Of a DNA stretch of 58,663 nt, positions 25,875-32,961 are shown piece by piece. The stretch's first letter is position 1; each line of letters opens with the position of its first letter. This DNA comes from Pullichristensenella sp002068815 (lineage in GTDB: Bacteria; Bacillota; Clostridia; Christensenellales; Aristaeellaceae), in contig JAXGXF010000013.1 in the NCBI GenBank assembly GCA_040772885.1, positions 1 to 58,663 of the forward strand. The letters run 5' to 3'. A program made the position numbers and the translations under genes. The notes beneath the pieces are model-generated. The model searched no databases. It was not told the origin of the DNA and saw only the letters and a program-made list of their open reading frames with translations.

Positions 25875-25901
25875 AAAAAAAACCGGGCGGCGCGGCCCGG
25901 G
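25875..25901 (-). terminator. Terminator of small secreted protein gene
   Basis: Stem CCGGGC / GCCCGG followed on the minus strand by eight T, about 25 bases after the stop at 25925. Confidence 0.85.
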
Positions 25902-25924
25902 TGAGCGTCGGCGCCGGCTCCCGA

Positions 25925-26386
25925 TCAAATCCCGCCGATCGTGAGACGGCTGTCGGCGATGAGGTACACGGTTTCGGGCTCGTCCTCGTGCACGACCAGC
26001 ATGAACAATATGTCGTCCTTCGAGAGGGAGACATACTCGCCGTCGTAGCCGATGAAATCGCATCCCGCGGCGGCCGCGCAGTCGATGTAGTCGTAAAACA
26101 GCAGCGGGGCGTTGATCGCGCTGGAGCAGCGGTAGGTGTAGATGTCGATGGTGTCCATCTCGTCGTCCTTGAAGCTGTCGACGTATTCGGCCTCGACGCC
26201 GAGGAAGCCGAACAGGTCGGGGATGCGGATTTCCGACTGGGGTGCCGTGTAGCCGTAGGTGTACTTGGGCTCGGGGAAGCTGCTTTCGGACTGGGGTGCA
26301 TTGTAGCCGTAGGTGTACCTGGGCTCGGCGGCCGCGAAGGAGCAGAGTGTCGCGAGGATCAGAACGGCGACGGCGATCTTTTTCAT
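25925..26386 (-). CDS. Small secreted protein with duplicated YTYGY-APQSE motif
   Basis: A 153-aa exported protein. AAGGAGG lies upstream of the ATG at 26386; the signal peptide is MKKIAVAVLILATLCSFAAA. Directly after cleavage a 17-residue unit is repeated twice: PRYTYGYNAPQSESSFPE then PKYTYGYTAPQSEIRIPD. The remainder is an acidic domain with FLGVEAEYVDSF, IDIYTYRCSSA and a final strand VYLIADSRLTIGGI. Two cysteines (in YRCSS and AGCDF) might form a disulfide. No known family recognised. Promoter -10 TATACT with an inverted repeat over the -35 region; own terminator. Confidence 0.75.
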   Translation of the reverse strand: MKKIAVAVLILATLCSFAAAEPRYTYGYNAPQSESSFPEPKYTYGYTAPQSEIRIPDLFGFLGVEAEYVDSFKDDEMDTIDIYTYRCSSAINAPLLFYDYIDCAAAAGCDFIGYDGEYVSLSKDDILFMLVVHEDEPETVYLIADSRLTIGGI

Positions 26387-26428
26387 GGGGGGTACCTCCT
26401 TGTTTTTTGTGTCGCTCGGAATGATTGG

Positions 26429-26472
26429 AGTATACCCGATCCCCGGCGCCGCGTGGTGGACTTTCTGTCCAC
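26429..26472 (-). promoter_or_regulatory. Promoter with operator-like inverted repeat
   Basis: Minus strand: -10 TATACT (26434-26429). At the -35 position sits the inverted repeat GTGGAC-TTTCT-GTCCAC (26456-26472) rather than a good -35 hexamer, as expected for a regulated promoter. Confidence 0.5.
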
Positions 26473-26513
26473 TTCGGATTTCACCGACGGCCGCCCGGCG
26501 ACGTATTGATGTA

Positions 26514-26726
26514 TTGCAGGGCAATACCCTGATTCTGAGCAGCAATGGGGTGATCAATGTGCCCGTGTGTTCTACCTGCAGGTGTTCATGGCTCACCGCT
26601 TCGTGCGGAAGGCGCACCTGTACGTCCCTGCTCGGCTGCGGCTCCGTCTCATCCGGCAACTGCCGCCCGAGCTCCTGTCCCGGCTACTGCCGCAACTGCA
26701 ACGCAAGCTGCTGGTGCTGGCGCTGA
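26514..26726 (+). other. Cysteine-rich open frame, possible small peptide or remnant
   Basis: Between two genes an open plus-strand frame encodes a 70-residue stretch with a hydrophobic start (LQGNTLILSSNGVINVPV) and then 12 cysteines in about 52 residues, mostly spaced CxxC, CxC or C-x5-8-C, ending in CWCWR. It is not preceded by a Shine-Dalgarno sequence; the only in-frame start nearby is TTG at 26514. An ATG at 26509 is in the next frame and would join this frame if one base were inserted around 26516, so it may be a decayed gene. It may also be chance. Confidence 0.25.
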
Positions 26727-26739
26727 CGTCTTACCGACC

Positions 26740-26757
26740 GGCTCCCGATCGGGAGCC
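26740..26757. repeat. Perfect palindrome upstream of aldolase promoter
   Basis: GGCTCCCGATCGGGAGCC, an uninterrupted 18-bp palindrome starting 35 bases before the aldolase -35 box. No T-run follows; could be an operator or part of a terminator without a tail. Confidence 0.5.
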
Positions 26758-26774
26758 CCTACATACAGCCCCCC

Positions 26775-26803
26775 TTGCCGGTTTCCGCCAAATCGCGTAC
26801 AAT
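26775..26803 (+). promoter_or_regulatory. Promoter of tandem class II aldolase gene
   Basis: Plus strand: -35 TTGCCG (26775-26780), 17-base spacer, -10 TACAAT (26798-26803). Confidence 0.75.
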
Positions 26804-26840
26804 GTCAACGAACACCTTTTCACACGAGGGGGGGACGCGC

Positions 26841-28130
26841 ATGCGATTTGACCTTCTGCACCCGGCGGATCAGCTGGTCATGATCATGGCCAGAATCTAT
26901 CAATACGGCATGACGACGACATCCGGCGGCAACCTGTCGATCCGCGACGAGAGCGGCGACATCTGGATCACGCCGTCCGGCATCGACAAGGGGACGCTCT
27001 CGCGCGGCGACATCGTTCGGGTCCGGCCCGACGGCGAGGTCGTCGGCGCGCACCGGCCGTCGGTCGAGCTCCCGTTCCACCGCGAAATCTACCGCATCCG
27101 CCCCGACCTCGGCGCGATCGTGCACGCGCACCCGCCGACCTTGGTCGCGTTCAGCCTCGCGCGCAGGGTGCCGAACACGCACCTCGTGCCGAACGCGTCG
27201 CTCGTCTGCGGCGAGGTCGCGCTCGCCCGGTACGAGGTGCCCGGCAGCGAACAGCTCGGGAAGAACATCGCCGCCGAGTTCCAAAGGGGCGCCGACACGG
27301 TGCTGATGGAGAACCACGGCGTCGTCTGCGGCGCGGGCGACCTGTACCGCGCGTTCATGGCGTTCGAGACGCTGGACTTCTGCGGCCGGCTCGAGATCGA
27401 CGCCGGGAAGCTGGGAACCCCGCGCTCGCTGACCGACGAGCAGATCGCGCTCGACAGCTCGAAGGCGCACCCGCAGATGGACGCGTTCGTCGCGCGCGGC
27501 GTATCGAGCGAGGAGCGCGCCGGCCGCCGCGACATGTGCGCGCTGATCCACCGCGCGTACGACCAGCGGCTGTTCACGAGCACGCAGGGCACGTTCTCCC
27601 TCAGGCTCGCGGACGGCTCGTTCCTGATCACGCCGTACATGAAGGACCGCAAATACATCGAGCCCGAGGACATCGTGCGCATCAAGGGCGGCATGTGCGA
27701 GGCGGACAAGCGCCCGAGCCGCTCGGCGCTTCTGCACCGGAAGATCTACGAGACGCACCCGGGAATCCACTCGGTCATCATCGCGCACCCGCCGAAGATC
27801 ATGGCGTTCGTCGTGACCGACGCGGCGTTCGACTCGCGCACGATCCCGGAGAGCTACATACTGCTGCGCGACGTGAAGCGCATGCCCTACCCCGCGTCCG
27901 CGCTCGACACGGTCGCGACGGCCGCGCAGTTCTCGGACCGGACGCCGGTGCTGCTCGTCGAGAACCAGTGCGCGATCGTGACCGGCCAGACGCTGCTCAA
28001 TGCGTTCGACCGGCTCGAGGTGCTCGAGTATTCCGCCGCGGCGGTCATCGCCGCCGGCGAGCTCGGCGGCGCGGCGATGATCGCGCCCGGGGAGATTGAA
28101 AGAATCGAGAGGGCGTTCAACCTCAATTAA
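26841..28130 (+). CDS. Tandem class II aldolase/adducin-domain protein
   Basis: A 429-aa protein made of two class II aldolase domains. The first (about 1-195) keeps the active site of fuculose-phosphate-type aldolases: GGNLS substrate loop, Glu76 (PSVELPFHRE), zinc ligands His95/His97 (HAHPP) and His159 (MENHG). The second (about 230-425) aligns well (QGTFSLR, LHRKIYETHPGIHSV, AHPP, VENQC) but Glu76 is replaced by Ser295, His95 by Ile314 and His159 by Gln376; only His316 remains. The second half is therefore probably a non-catalytic pseudo-domain. Family enzymes cleave L-fuculose-1-P or related sugars or epimerise ribulose-5-P. ATG chosen for GAGGGGGG upstream. Single-gene unit. Confidence 0.92.
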   Translation: MRFDLLHPADQLVMIMARIYQYGMTTTSGGNLSIRDESGDIWITPSGIDKGTLSRGDIVRVRPDGEVVGAHRPSVELPFHREIYRIRPDLGAIVHAHPPTLVAFSLARRVPNTHLVPNASLVCGEVALARYEVPGSEQLGKNIAAEFQRGADTVLMENHGVVCGAGDLYRAFMAFETLDFCGRLEIDAGKLGTPRSLTDEQIALDSSKAHPQMDAFVARGVSSEERAGRRDMCALIHRAYDQRLFTSTQGTFSLRLADGSFLITPYMKDRKYIEPEDIVRIKGGMCEADKRPSRSALLHRKIYETHPGIHSVIIAHPPKIMAFVVTDAAFDSRTIPESYILLRDVKRMPYPASALDTVATAAQFSDRTPVLLVENQCAIVTGQTLLNAFDRLEVLEYSAAAVIAAGELGGAAMIAPGEIERIERAFNLN

Positions 28131-28133
28131 AAT

Positions 28134-28159
28134 GACCGGCCCGAACATTCGGGCCGGTC
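28134..28159 (-). terminator. Terminator of the pot operon
   Basis: Stem GACCGGCCCGAA / TTCGGGCCGGTC with a 2-3-base loop, followed on the minus strand by ATTTTAATT. It also lies just after the converging aldolase gene and may serve both. Confidence 0.75.
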
Positions 28160-28176
28160 GCACTTTGAAAAGCCGT

Positions 28177-29514
28177 TTACCTCGCGAGGCGAATCTCCAT
28201 CCACATCTCCTCGTACATCTCCATGTCCTCGGAGATGTCGCGGAAGAACTCGCAGCGGTCGATCACGTCCTGCGGCGGGTTCAGCGTCTGCTTCGCGGCC
28301 TCCTCCGCGTCCATGCCGTCCACGACCGCCTGGATGGGCGTCGAGTAGTAGATATAGTCCATGTTCATGCGCGCGATGTCCTCGCGGCAGAGGAAGTCGA
28401 TGAACGCCTCTGCGGCGGGGATGTTGTCGCTGGCCTTCGGCACGCACATGCCGTCGACCCAGACGTTCGAGCCCTCCTTCGGGACGACGTAGGCGAGGTC
28501 CTCGTTCTTCTCCATCGCGTAGAGCGCGTCGCCCGACCACATGAGCGCGAGCGCGGCCTCGCCGGAGACCATCTTGTCCTTCGTCTCGTCGACGAGGTAG
28601 CCGGAGGAGATGCCGCCGGTCTTTTGGGCGATCAGCATGTCGCGCGCGGCCTCGAGCTCGGCGGGCTCGCGGGAGTTCATCGAGTAGCCGAGCGCCTTGA
28701 GCGCGACGCCCAGCGTGTCCCGCACGCTGTTCATCATCAGCACGCTCCCCTTGAATTCGTCGGAGAACAGGTCGTGCCAGCTGTCGATGTCGCGGCCGGT
28801 CAGCGAGCGGTTGTAGACGATGCCGACCGTGCCCCACATATAGGCGACGGAGTGTTTGCCGCCCTCGTCGTAGGCCGGGTTCTTCAGCCAGTCGCGCAGT
28901 CCCGCGGCGTTGGGCATGTTCGCATAGTCGAGCTCCGCGAGCATATTTTCCTTGACGAGCCGCTCGATGATATAGTCCGACGGGAACAGCACGTCGTAGG
29001 CCGACGGCGTCGCCTCGAGCTTCGTGTACATCTCCTCGTTCGTCGTGAAGTTCACGTACTCGACCTTGACCCCGGTCTCCTCCTCAAACAGGCGGATGAC
29101 GGTGGGGTCGATATAGTCGTACCAGTTGTAGACGGTCAAAGTCGTCCCCGCATAGGACTTCGGCGCGGCGGGCGCCTCCGTCGGAGCGGCGGTCGGCGCC
29201 TCCGTCGGAGCGGCGGTCGGCGCCTCCGTCGGAACGGCGGTCGGCACCTCGGTCGGCGCTTCGGTCGGAACGGCGGTCGGCTTCTCGGTCGGCACCTCCG
29301 TCGGCGGCGCGGTCGGCTCCTCCGTCGGCACTTCCGTCGGCGGAATGGTCGGCGGCACGGTTGGCGGAATGGTCGGCTCCTCCGTCGGGGCGGCGGACGG
29401 CACGGGCGTCACCGCGGTCGGCGTGAGTGTCGAGTCCGTGCATCCCGCGAGCACGGCCGGCAGAAGCAAGGCCATGAGAAGCAAGGCGATCAGGGTCAGT
29501 CGGGTCTTTTTCAT
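28177..29514 (-). CDS. potD: Spermidine/putrescine-binding lipoprotein PotD with Pro-Thr-Glu linker
   Basis: Polyamine-binding lipoprotein, 445 aa. The lipobox LAGC gives lipidation at Cys25. Residues about 30-118 are a low-complexity linker of PTE/PTA repeats (TEAPTAAPTEAPTAAP-like), unusually long for PotD. The SBP_bac_8 fold follows: LTVYNWYDYIDPTVI, FEEETGVKVEYVNF, DVLFPSDYII and GGISSGYLVDE, matching PotD polyamine-binding regions. ATG at 29514 has AGGAGG 9 bases upstream; a TTG one codon earlier is unlikely. Last gene of the operon, 21 bases after potC. Confidence 0.95.
   Translation of the reverse strand: MKKTRLTLIALLLMALLLPAVLAGCTDSTLTPTAVTPVPSAAPTEEPTIPPTVPPTIPPTEVPTEEPTAPPTEVPTEKPTAVPTEAPTEVPTAVPTEAPTAAPTEAPTAAPTEAPAAPKSYAGTTLTVYNWYDYIDPTVIRLFEEETGVKVEYVNFTTNEEMYTKLEATPSAYDVLFPSDYIIERLVKENMLAELDYANMPNAAGLRDWLKNPAYDEGGKHSVAYMWGTVGIVYNRSLTGRDIDSWHDLFSDEFKGSVLMMNSVRDTLGVALKALGYSMNSREPAELEAARDMLIAQKTGGISSGYLVDETKDKMVSGEAALALMWSGDALYAMEKNEDLAYVVPKEGSNVWVDGMCVPKASDNIPAAEAFIDFLCREDIARMNMDYIYYSTPIQAVVDGMDAEEAAKQTLNPPQDVIDRCEFFRDISEDMEMYEEMWMEIRLAR
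29165..29430. repeat. Low-complexity repeat encoding the PotD Pro-Thr-Glu linker
   Basis: Degenerate tandem repeats of about 12-24 bases built on GTCGGCGCCTCCGTCGGA-type units, encoding the PTEAPTA linker between lipid anchor and binding domain. Confidence 0.85.
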
Positions 29515-29535
29515 CAAATCGTTCCTCCTGTAGTG

Positions 29536-30318
29536 TTACATTTCCTCGAGTTTCGAGCGGCGGTTTATGATCAGCAGCAGGGCCAGTATCACCAGGAACA
29601 TGATCGTCGAGAGCGCGTACATCGTCGGCTCCACGCCGAGCTTCGCGGCCGAATAGACGATCATCGACAGGTTCTGGTCGGTGTTGGACGTAAAGTACGA
29701 GATCACGAAGTCGTCGAGAGACATCGTAAACGCGAGCAGCGCGCCGGTGACGACGCCGGGGAATATCTCCGGCAGGATCACGCGGAACAGCGCCGGCGTC
29801 GGGCGGCAGCCGAGATCGAGCGCCGCCTCGTAGAGGTTCGGGTTCATCTGCCGAAGCCTCGGCAGCACCGAGAACAGCACGTAGGGCGTATCGAACGCGA
29901 CGTGCGCGCAGAGCATCGTCCACTTCGACAGCGGCCAGCGCACGAACACGAACATCAGCATCAGGCTCACGCCGGTCACGATGTCGGGCGTCGTCATCGG
30001 CAGGTACGCGACGTTCGTCAGCGCGTTCGCCCAGCCCTTGCGCATCGAATGGATGCCGATCGCGGCGAGCGTCCCGATGACGGTCGAGAGCACGGTCGCC
30101 ATCGCGGCGACGGACAGCGTGACCCTGAGCGCCGACATGATTCTGGCGTCCGCGACGAGTTTCGCGTACCAGTTGAGCGTAAACCCCGTCCACTCCGCGC
30201 GCGACACCGACTGGTTGAACGACAGCGTGATCATGACCAAAATCGGCAGGTACAGAAACGCGAGCAACAGCGCCAGGTACGCGCCCTTGAACAGCTTCGA
30301 AGTCCTCCTCCTCACCAC
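29536..30318 (-). CDS. potC: Spermidine/putrescine ABC transporter permease PotC
   Basis: Second membrane subunit of the polyamine importer; 260 aa with six predicted helices. It shows the PotC start LALLLAFLYLPILVMITLSF and the EAA loop LYEAALDLGCRPTPALFRVILPEI (ATPase contact) in the segment EAALDLGC..LPEIFPG. The start is taken as the GTG at 30318, with GAGGGGGG upstream; a second GTG follows immediately. It overlaps the end of potB by 7 bases, so translation is coupled. Confidence 0.93.
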   Translation of the reverse strand: MVRRRTSKLFKGAYLALLLAFLYLPILVMITLSFNQSVSRAEWTGFTLNWYAKLVADARIMSALRVTLSVAAMATVLSTVIGTLAAIGIHSMRKGWANALTNVAYLPMTTPDIVTGVSLMLMFVFVRWPLSKWTMLCAHVAFDTPYVLFSVLPRLRQMNPNLYEAALDLGCRPTPALFRVILPEIFPGVVTGALLAFTMSLDDFVISYFTSNTDQNLSMIVYSAAKLGVEPTMYALSTIMFLVILALLLIINRRSKLEEM

Positions 30319-31127
30319 AGCGCACCCCCCTCTCCGCGCGGGTCCGCCTTGCGCAGGAGTCCGATCGAGGCGACGATCAACACCATCAGCGTCAAAGACA
30401 GCGCGCTTCCGACGTTGCGGTTGTTGAAGTTGATGAAGTAGTCCTCGATCGTGTCGCCGATCAAATAGATCATGCCGCTTCCGAGCATCCTCGAGATCGC
30501 GAACGTCGTCACCGCGGGCATGAACACCATCGTGATGCCGGAGACGATGCCCGGCACCGACAGCGGAACGACCACCCGGGAGAACACCTTCATGGGCGGC
30601 GCTCCGAGGTCCTCGGCGGCCTCGATCACGCGGCGGTCGATCTTCTTCATGACCGTGTAGATCGGGAGGATCATGAACGGCAGGAAGTTGTAGACCATGC
30701 CCAGGAGCACCGCCGCCTCCGTGCCGATCAGGTTCTGCGGCGGGAGCCCGAGCTTTAAGAGCAGCGTGTTGACGACGCCGTTTTTCTCGAGCAGCGTCAT
30801 CATCGCGTAGGTCCTGAGCAGGAAGTTCATCCACATCGGCAAGAGGATCAGCACGACCAGCGCCTGCCCGCGCGAGAAATCCCGGCCCGAGAGGAAGTAC
30901 GCGGCCGGGTAGCCGATCAAAAGGCAGATCACCGTGCACAGGAACGCGAGCCGGAAGCTGTCGAACACGACCGGCAGGTTGCCCGGGCGGAAAAACTTTC
31001 CGAAGTTCGCGGCGGTGAACTCGCCGGACTTCGTCGTGAACGCGAAGTACACGACGAACAGAAGCGGCACCACCGTGAAGATCAGCATCCACATGGCGTA
31101 GGGCGTGGCATACAGCCGCCTCTTCAC
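30312..31127 (-). CDS. potB: Spermidine/putrescine ABC transporter permease PotB
   Basis: First membrane subunit of the polyamine importer; 271 aa, six helices. Recognised by LYATPYAMWMLIFTVVPLLF, LILLPMWMNFLLRTYAM and the EAA loop EAAEDLGAPPMKVFSRVVVP. The start is a GTG at 31127 whose bases overlap the potA stop codon (GTGA), with GAGGAG just upstream. Length is slightly below E. coli PotB. Works with PotC, PotA and PotD in the same operon. Confidence 0.95.
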   Translation of the reverse strand: MKRRLYATPYAMWMLIFTVVPLLFVVYFAFTTKSGEFTAANFGKFFRPGNLPVVFDSFRLAFLCTVICLLIGYPAAYFLSGRDFSRGQALVVLILLPMWMNFLLRTYAMMTLLEKNGVVNTLLLKLGLPPQNLIGTEAAVLLGMVYNFLPFMILPIYTVMKKIDRRVIEAAEDLGAPPMKVFSRVVVPLSVPGIVSGITMVFMPAVTTFAISRMLGSGMIYLIGDTIEDYFINFNNRNVGSALSLTLMVLIVASIGLLRKADPRGEGGALW

Positions 31128-32203
31128 ATCTCCTCGCCCTCCTCCTGCGCCGCGGGAGCGGGCTCCCTGCGCATGATGTGGATGTTGTACGGCACGATCG
31201 TCAGCCCCACCTGCGAGCCGGACGGCTGCATCGAGGTCGAGTGCACCTTCCAGCGCGCCTCGCCGGTCGAGACGATCATCTCGTAGTGTACGCCCTTGAA
31301 CAGCACGCTCTCGACGATGCCCTCGAGCATGCCGACGTCGGTCCCGACGACCATGATGTCCTCGGGCCGGACGACGACGTCTACGACCTCGTTCGTCCCG
31401 AAGCCCTCGTCGACGCACTCGAACGCCTTGCCCGCCATCATGACCGTCCCGTCCTCGAGCATCACGCCGGTCAGGAGGTTGCTCTGGCCGATGAAGTCCG
31501 CGACGAACGCGTTCTTCGGCTCGTCGTAGATGCGCTTCGGGTCGCCGATCTGCTGGATGCGGCCGCCGTTCATCACGACGATCGTGTCCGACATCGTCAG
31601 CGCCTCCTCCTGGTCGTGCGTGACGTACAGAAACGTGATGCCGAGCTCCTGCTGCATGGATTTCAGCTCGAGCTCCATCTCTTTGCGGAGCTTCAGGTCG
31701 AGCGCGCCCAGCGGCTCGTCGAGCAAAAGCACCTCCGGCTCGTTGACGAGCGCGCGCGCGATCGCGATGCGCTGCTGCTGCCCGCCGGAGAGCGACTCCA
31801 CGGCGCGCTTCTCGTAGCCCTCCATCTTCACGAGCTTCAGCATGCGCTTCACACGCTTCTCGATCTCGGCCTTCGGGAGCTTTCGAAGCTTCAGCCCGAA
31901 CGCGATGTTGTCAAATACGTCCAGGTGCGTAAACAGCGCGTATTTCTGGAACACGGTGTTCACGCGGCGGCGGTACGGGGGAACGTCGGTGATGTCCTTG
32001 CCCTCGAAGAACACCTTTCCCTCGCTGGGCATCTCGAAGCCGCCGATGATGCGAAGCATCGTCGTCTTCCCGCAGCCCGACGGGCCAAGCAGCGTCACGA
32101 ACTCGCGCTTGCGGATGTACAGGTCGATGTTGTGGAGCACCTGCGCGTCCCCGAATCGCTTGGAGACGCCCAGGATTTCGATCAGGCGCTGCTCGTCGTA
32201 CAT
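31124..32203 (-). CDS. potA: Spermidine/putrescine ABC transporter ATPase PotA
   Basis: ATP-binding subunit of the polyamine importer, 359 aa. Walker A GPSGCGKTT, Q-loop, signature LSGGQQQRIAIARAL and Walker B VLLLDEPLGALD are intact; a C-terminal TOBE domain (about 275-345) has VVRPEDIMVV. The ATG at 32203 has CGGAGG upstream and lies 19 bases after the XRE-cupin regulator gene, so the regulator heads the operon. Confidence 0.97.
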   Translation of the reverse strand: MYDEQRLIEILGVSKRFGDAQVLHNIDLYIRKREFVTLLGPSGCGKTTMLRIIGGFEMPSEGKVFFEGKDITDVPPYRRRVNTVFQKYALFTHLDVFDNIAFGLKLRKLPKAEIEKRVKRMLKLVKMEGYEKRAVESLSGGQQQRIAIARALVNEPEVLLLDEPLGALDLKLRKEMELELKSMQQELGITFLYVTHDQEEALTMSDTIVVMNGGRIQQIGDPKRIYDEPKNAFVADFIGQSNLLTGVMLEDGTVMMAGKAFECVDEGFGTNEVVDVVVRPEDIMVVGTDVGMLEGIVESVLFKGVHYEMIVSTGEARWKVHSTSMQPSGSQVGLTIVPYNIHIMRREPAPAAQEEGEEM

Positions 32204-32222
32204 ATCGGTTCCTCCGAATTCG

Positions 32223-32765
32223 TCAGAATGAGGGCGGCGTCGAGACCCAGAGCACGCGGGAGGGCGTCCTCGCGTTGTTGACCAGCTTATGCGGCGCGGT
32301 CGGCTTAAAGTAGAAGCTCTCGTCCGTGCGCGCGCGCTCGACGCGGTCGCCGATCACGATGCGTATCGACCCCGAGAGCACGTAGCCGAACTCCTCTCCC
32401 TCGTGCGGGTCGTCCTCGTCGGTCTCGCCGCCGGGACCGAGCTCGATCAATATCGGCTCCATCCGGTTTTTCTGCGACGGCGGCACGAGCCACTTGACGA
32501 AGCCCTTCATGCCCTCCGGGTCCTCCTTGGCGAAGATGTCCTCTTCGCCGAAGACGAGCTTCTCGTCGCCGGAGTCGCTGAAAAAGGTCTTGAGGTCGGT
32601 GCCGAGCGACTGCAGTATGTCGATCAGGGTCGCGATCGAGGGCGAGGTCAGGTCCCGCTCCATCAGCGATATGAATCCCTTCGAGAGCTCGCAGCGGTCG
32701 GCAAGCTCCTCCTGCGTCAGCCCGCGCTGCAGCCGAAGCCTTCGTATGCGGTCTCCGATTTGCAC
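32223..32765 (-). CDS. XRE-family regulator with C-terminal cupin (PuuR-like)
   Basis: A 180-aa transcription regulator: an N-terminal helix-turn-helix (about 3-58; RRLRLQRGLTQEELADRC, GFISLMERDLTSPSIATL) and a C-terminal cupin domain (about 105-178; HEGEEFGYVLSGSIRIVIG, PTAPHKLVNN), the layout of PuuR and related polyamine or small-metabolite sensors. The GTG at 32765 follows AAGGGGG; the frame is open to a TTG at 32813 but family alignment favours the GTG. First gene before potABCD, so it probably controls polyamine uptake, and a palindrome in its own leader suggests autoregulation. Confidence 0.92.
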   Translation of the reverse strand: MQIGDRIRRLRLQRGLTQEELADRCELSKGFISLMERDLTSPSIATLIDILQSLGTDLKTFFSDSGDEKLVFGEEDIFAKEDPEGMKGFVKWLVPPSQKNRMEPILIELGPGGETDEDDPHEGEEFGYVLSGSIRIVIGDRVERARTDESFYFKPTAPHKLVNNARTPSRVLWVSTPPSF

Positions 32766-32791
32766 GAAATCGCCCCCTTTTCCCGCGCGCT

Positions 32792-32808
32792 GTTTAGAAC
32801 GGCTAAAC
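32792..32808. promoter_or_regulatory. Operator-like palindrome upstream of the XRE-cupin/pot operon
   Basis: GTTTAG-AACGG-CTAAAC, a perfect 6-bp inverted repeat 27 bases before the GTG start. Upstream on the minus strand lie TTGACA (32852-32847) and AT-rich -10 candidates (CAATAT 32827-32822, 19-base spacing, or TATAAG 32824-32819, 22-base spacing), both sub-optimal. The palindrome sits at the likely start of transcription. Confidence 0.55.
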
Positions 32809-32920
32809 TCCAAAGCATCTTATATTGAACCACCGCGCGCGCCGTTTGTCAACCGTTTCACGCGTTAATTTTCTATAATCATGTGTACACAAGTTTAGTC
32901 TGGGAAAACAAAAATGACGG

Positions 32921-32943
32921 AAAAAAACCGCCCGTGAGGGCGG
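32921..32943 (-). terminator. Terminator of MFS transporter operon
   Basis: Stem CCGCCC-TCAC-GGGCGG followed by seven T on the minus strand, 18 bases after the MFS stop codon. Confidence 0.9.
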
Positions 32944-32961
32944 AATGGGATGGGCGTCCGG

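Noticed and set aside
26775..26840. Upstream ATG extension of the class II aldolase
   Set aside because: The extra 22 codons overlap the -10 box and lack a ribosome site; the ATG at 26841 has GAGGGGGG at proper spacing and matches the domain start.
28096..30441. Long plus-strand open frame opposite potD and potC, with repeated Gly/Arg/Leu blocks
   Set aside because: Antisense of the Pro-Thr-Glu linker repeat and the permease gene; no start site and no homology pattern.
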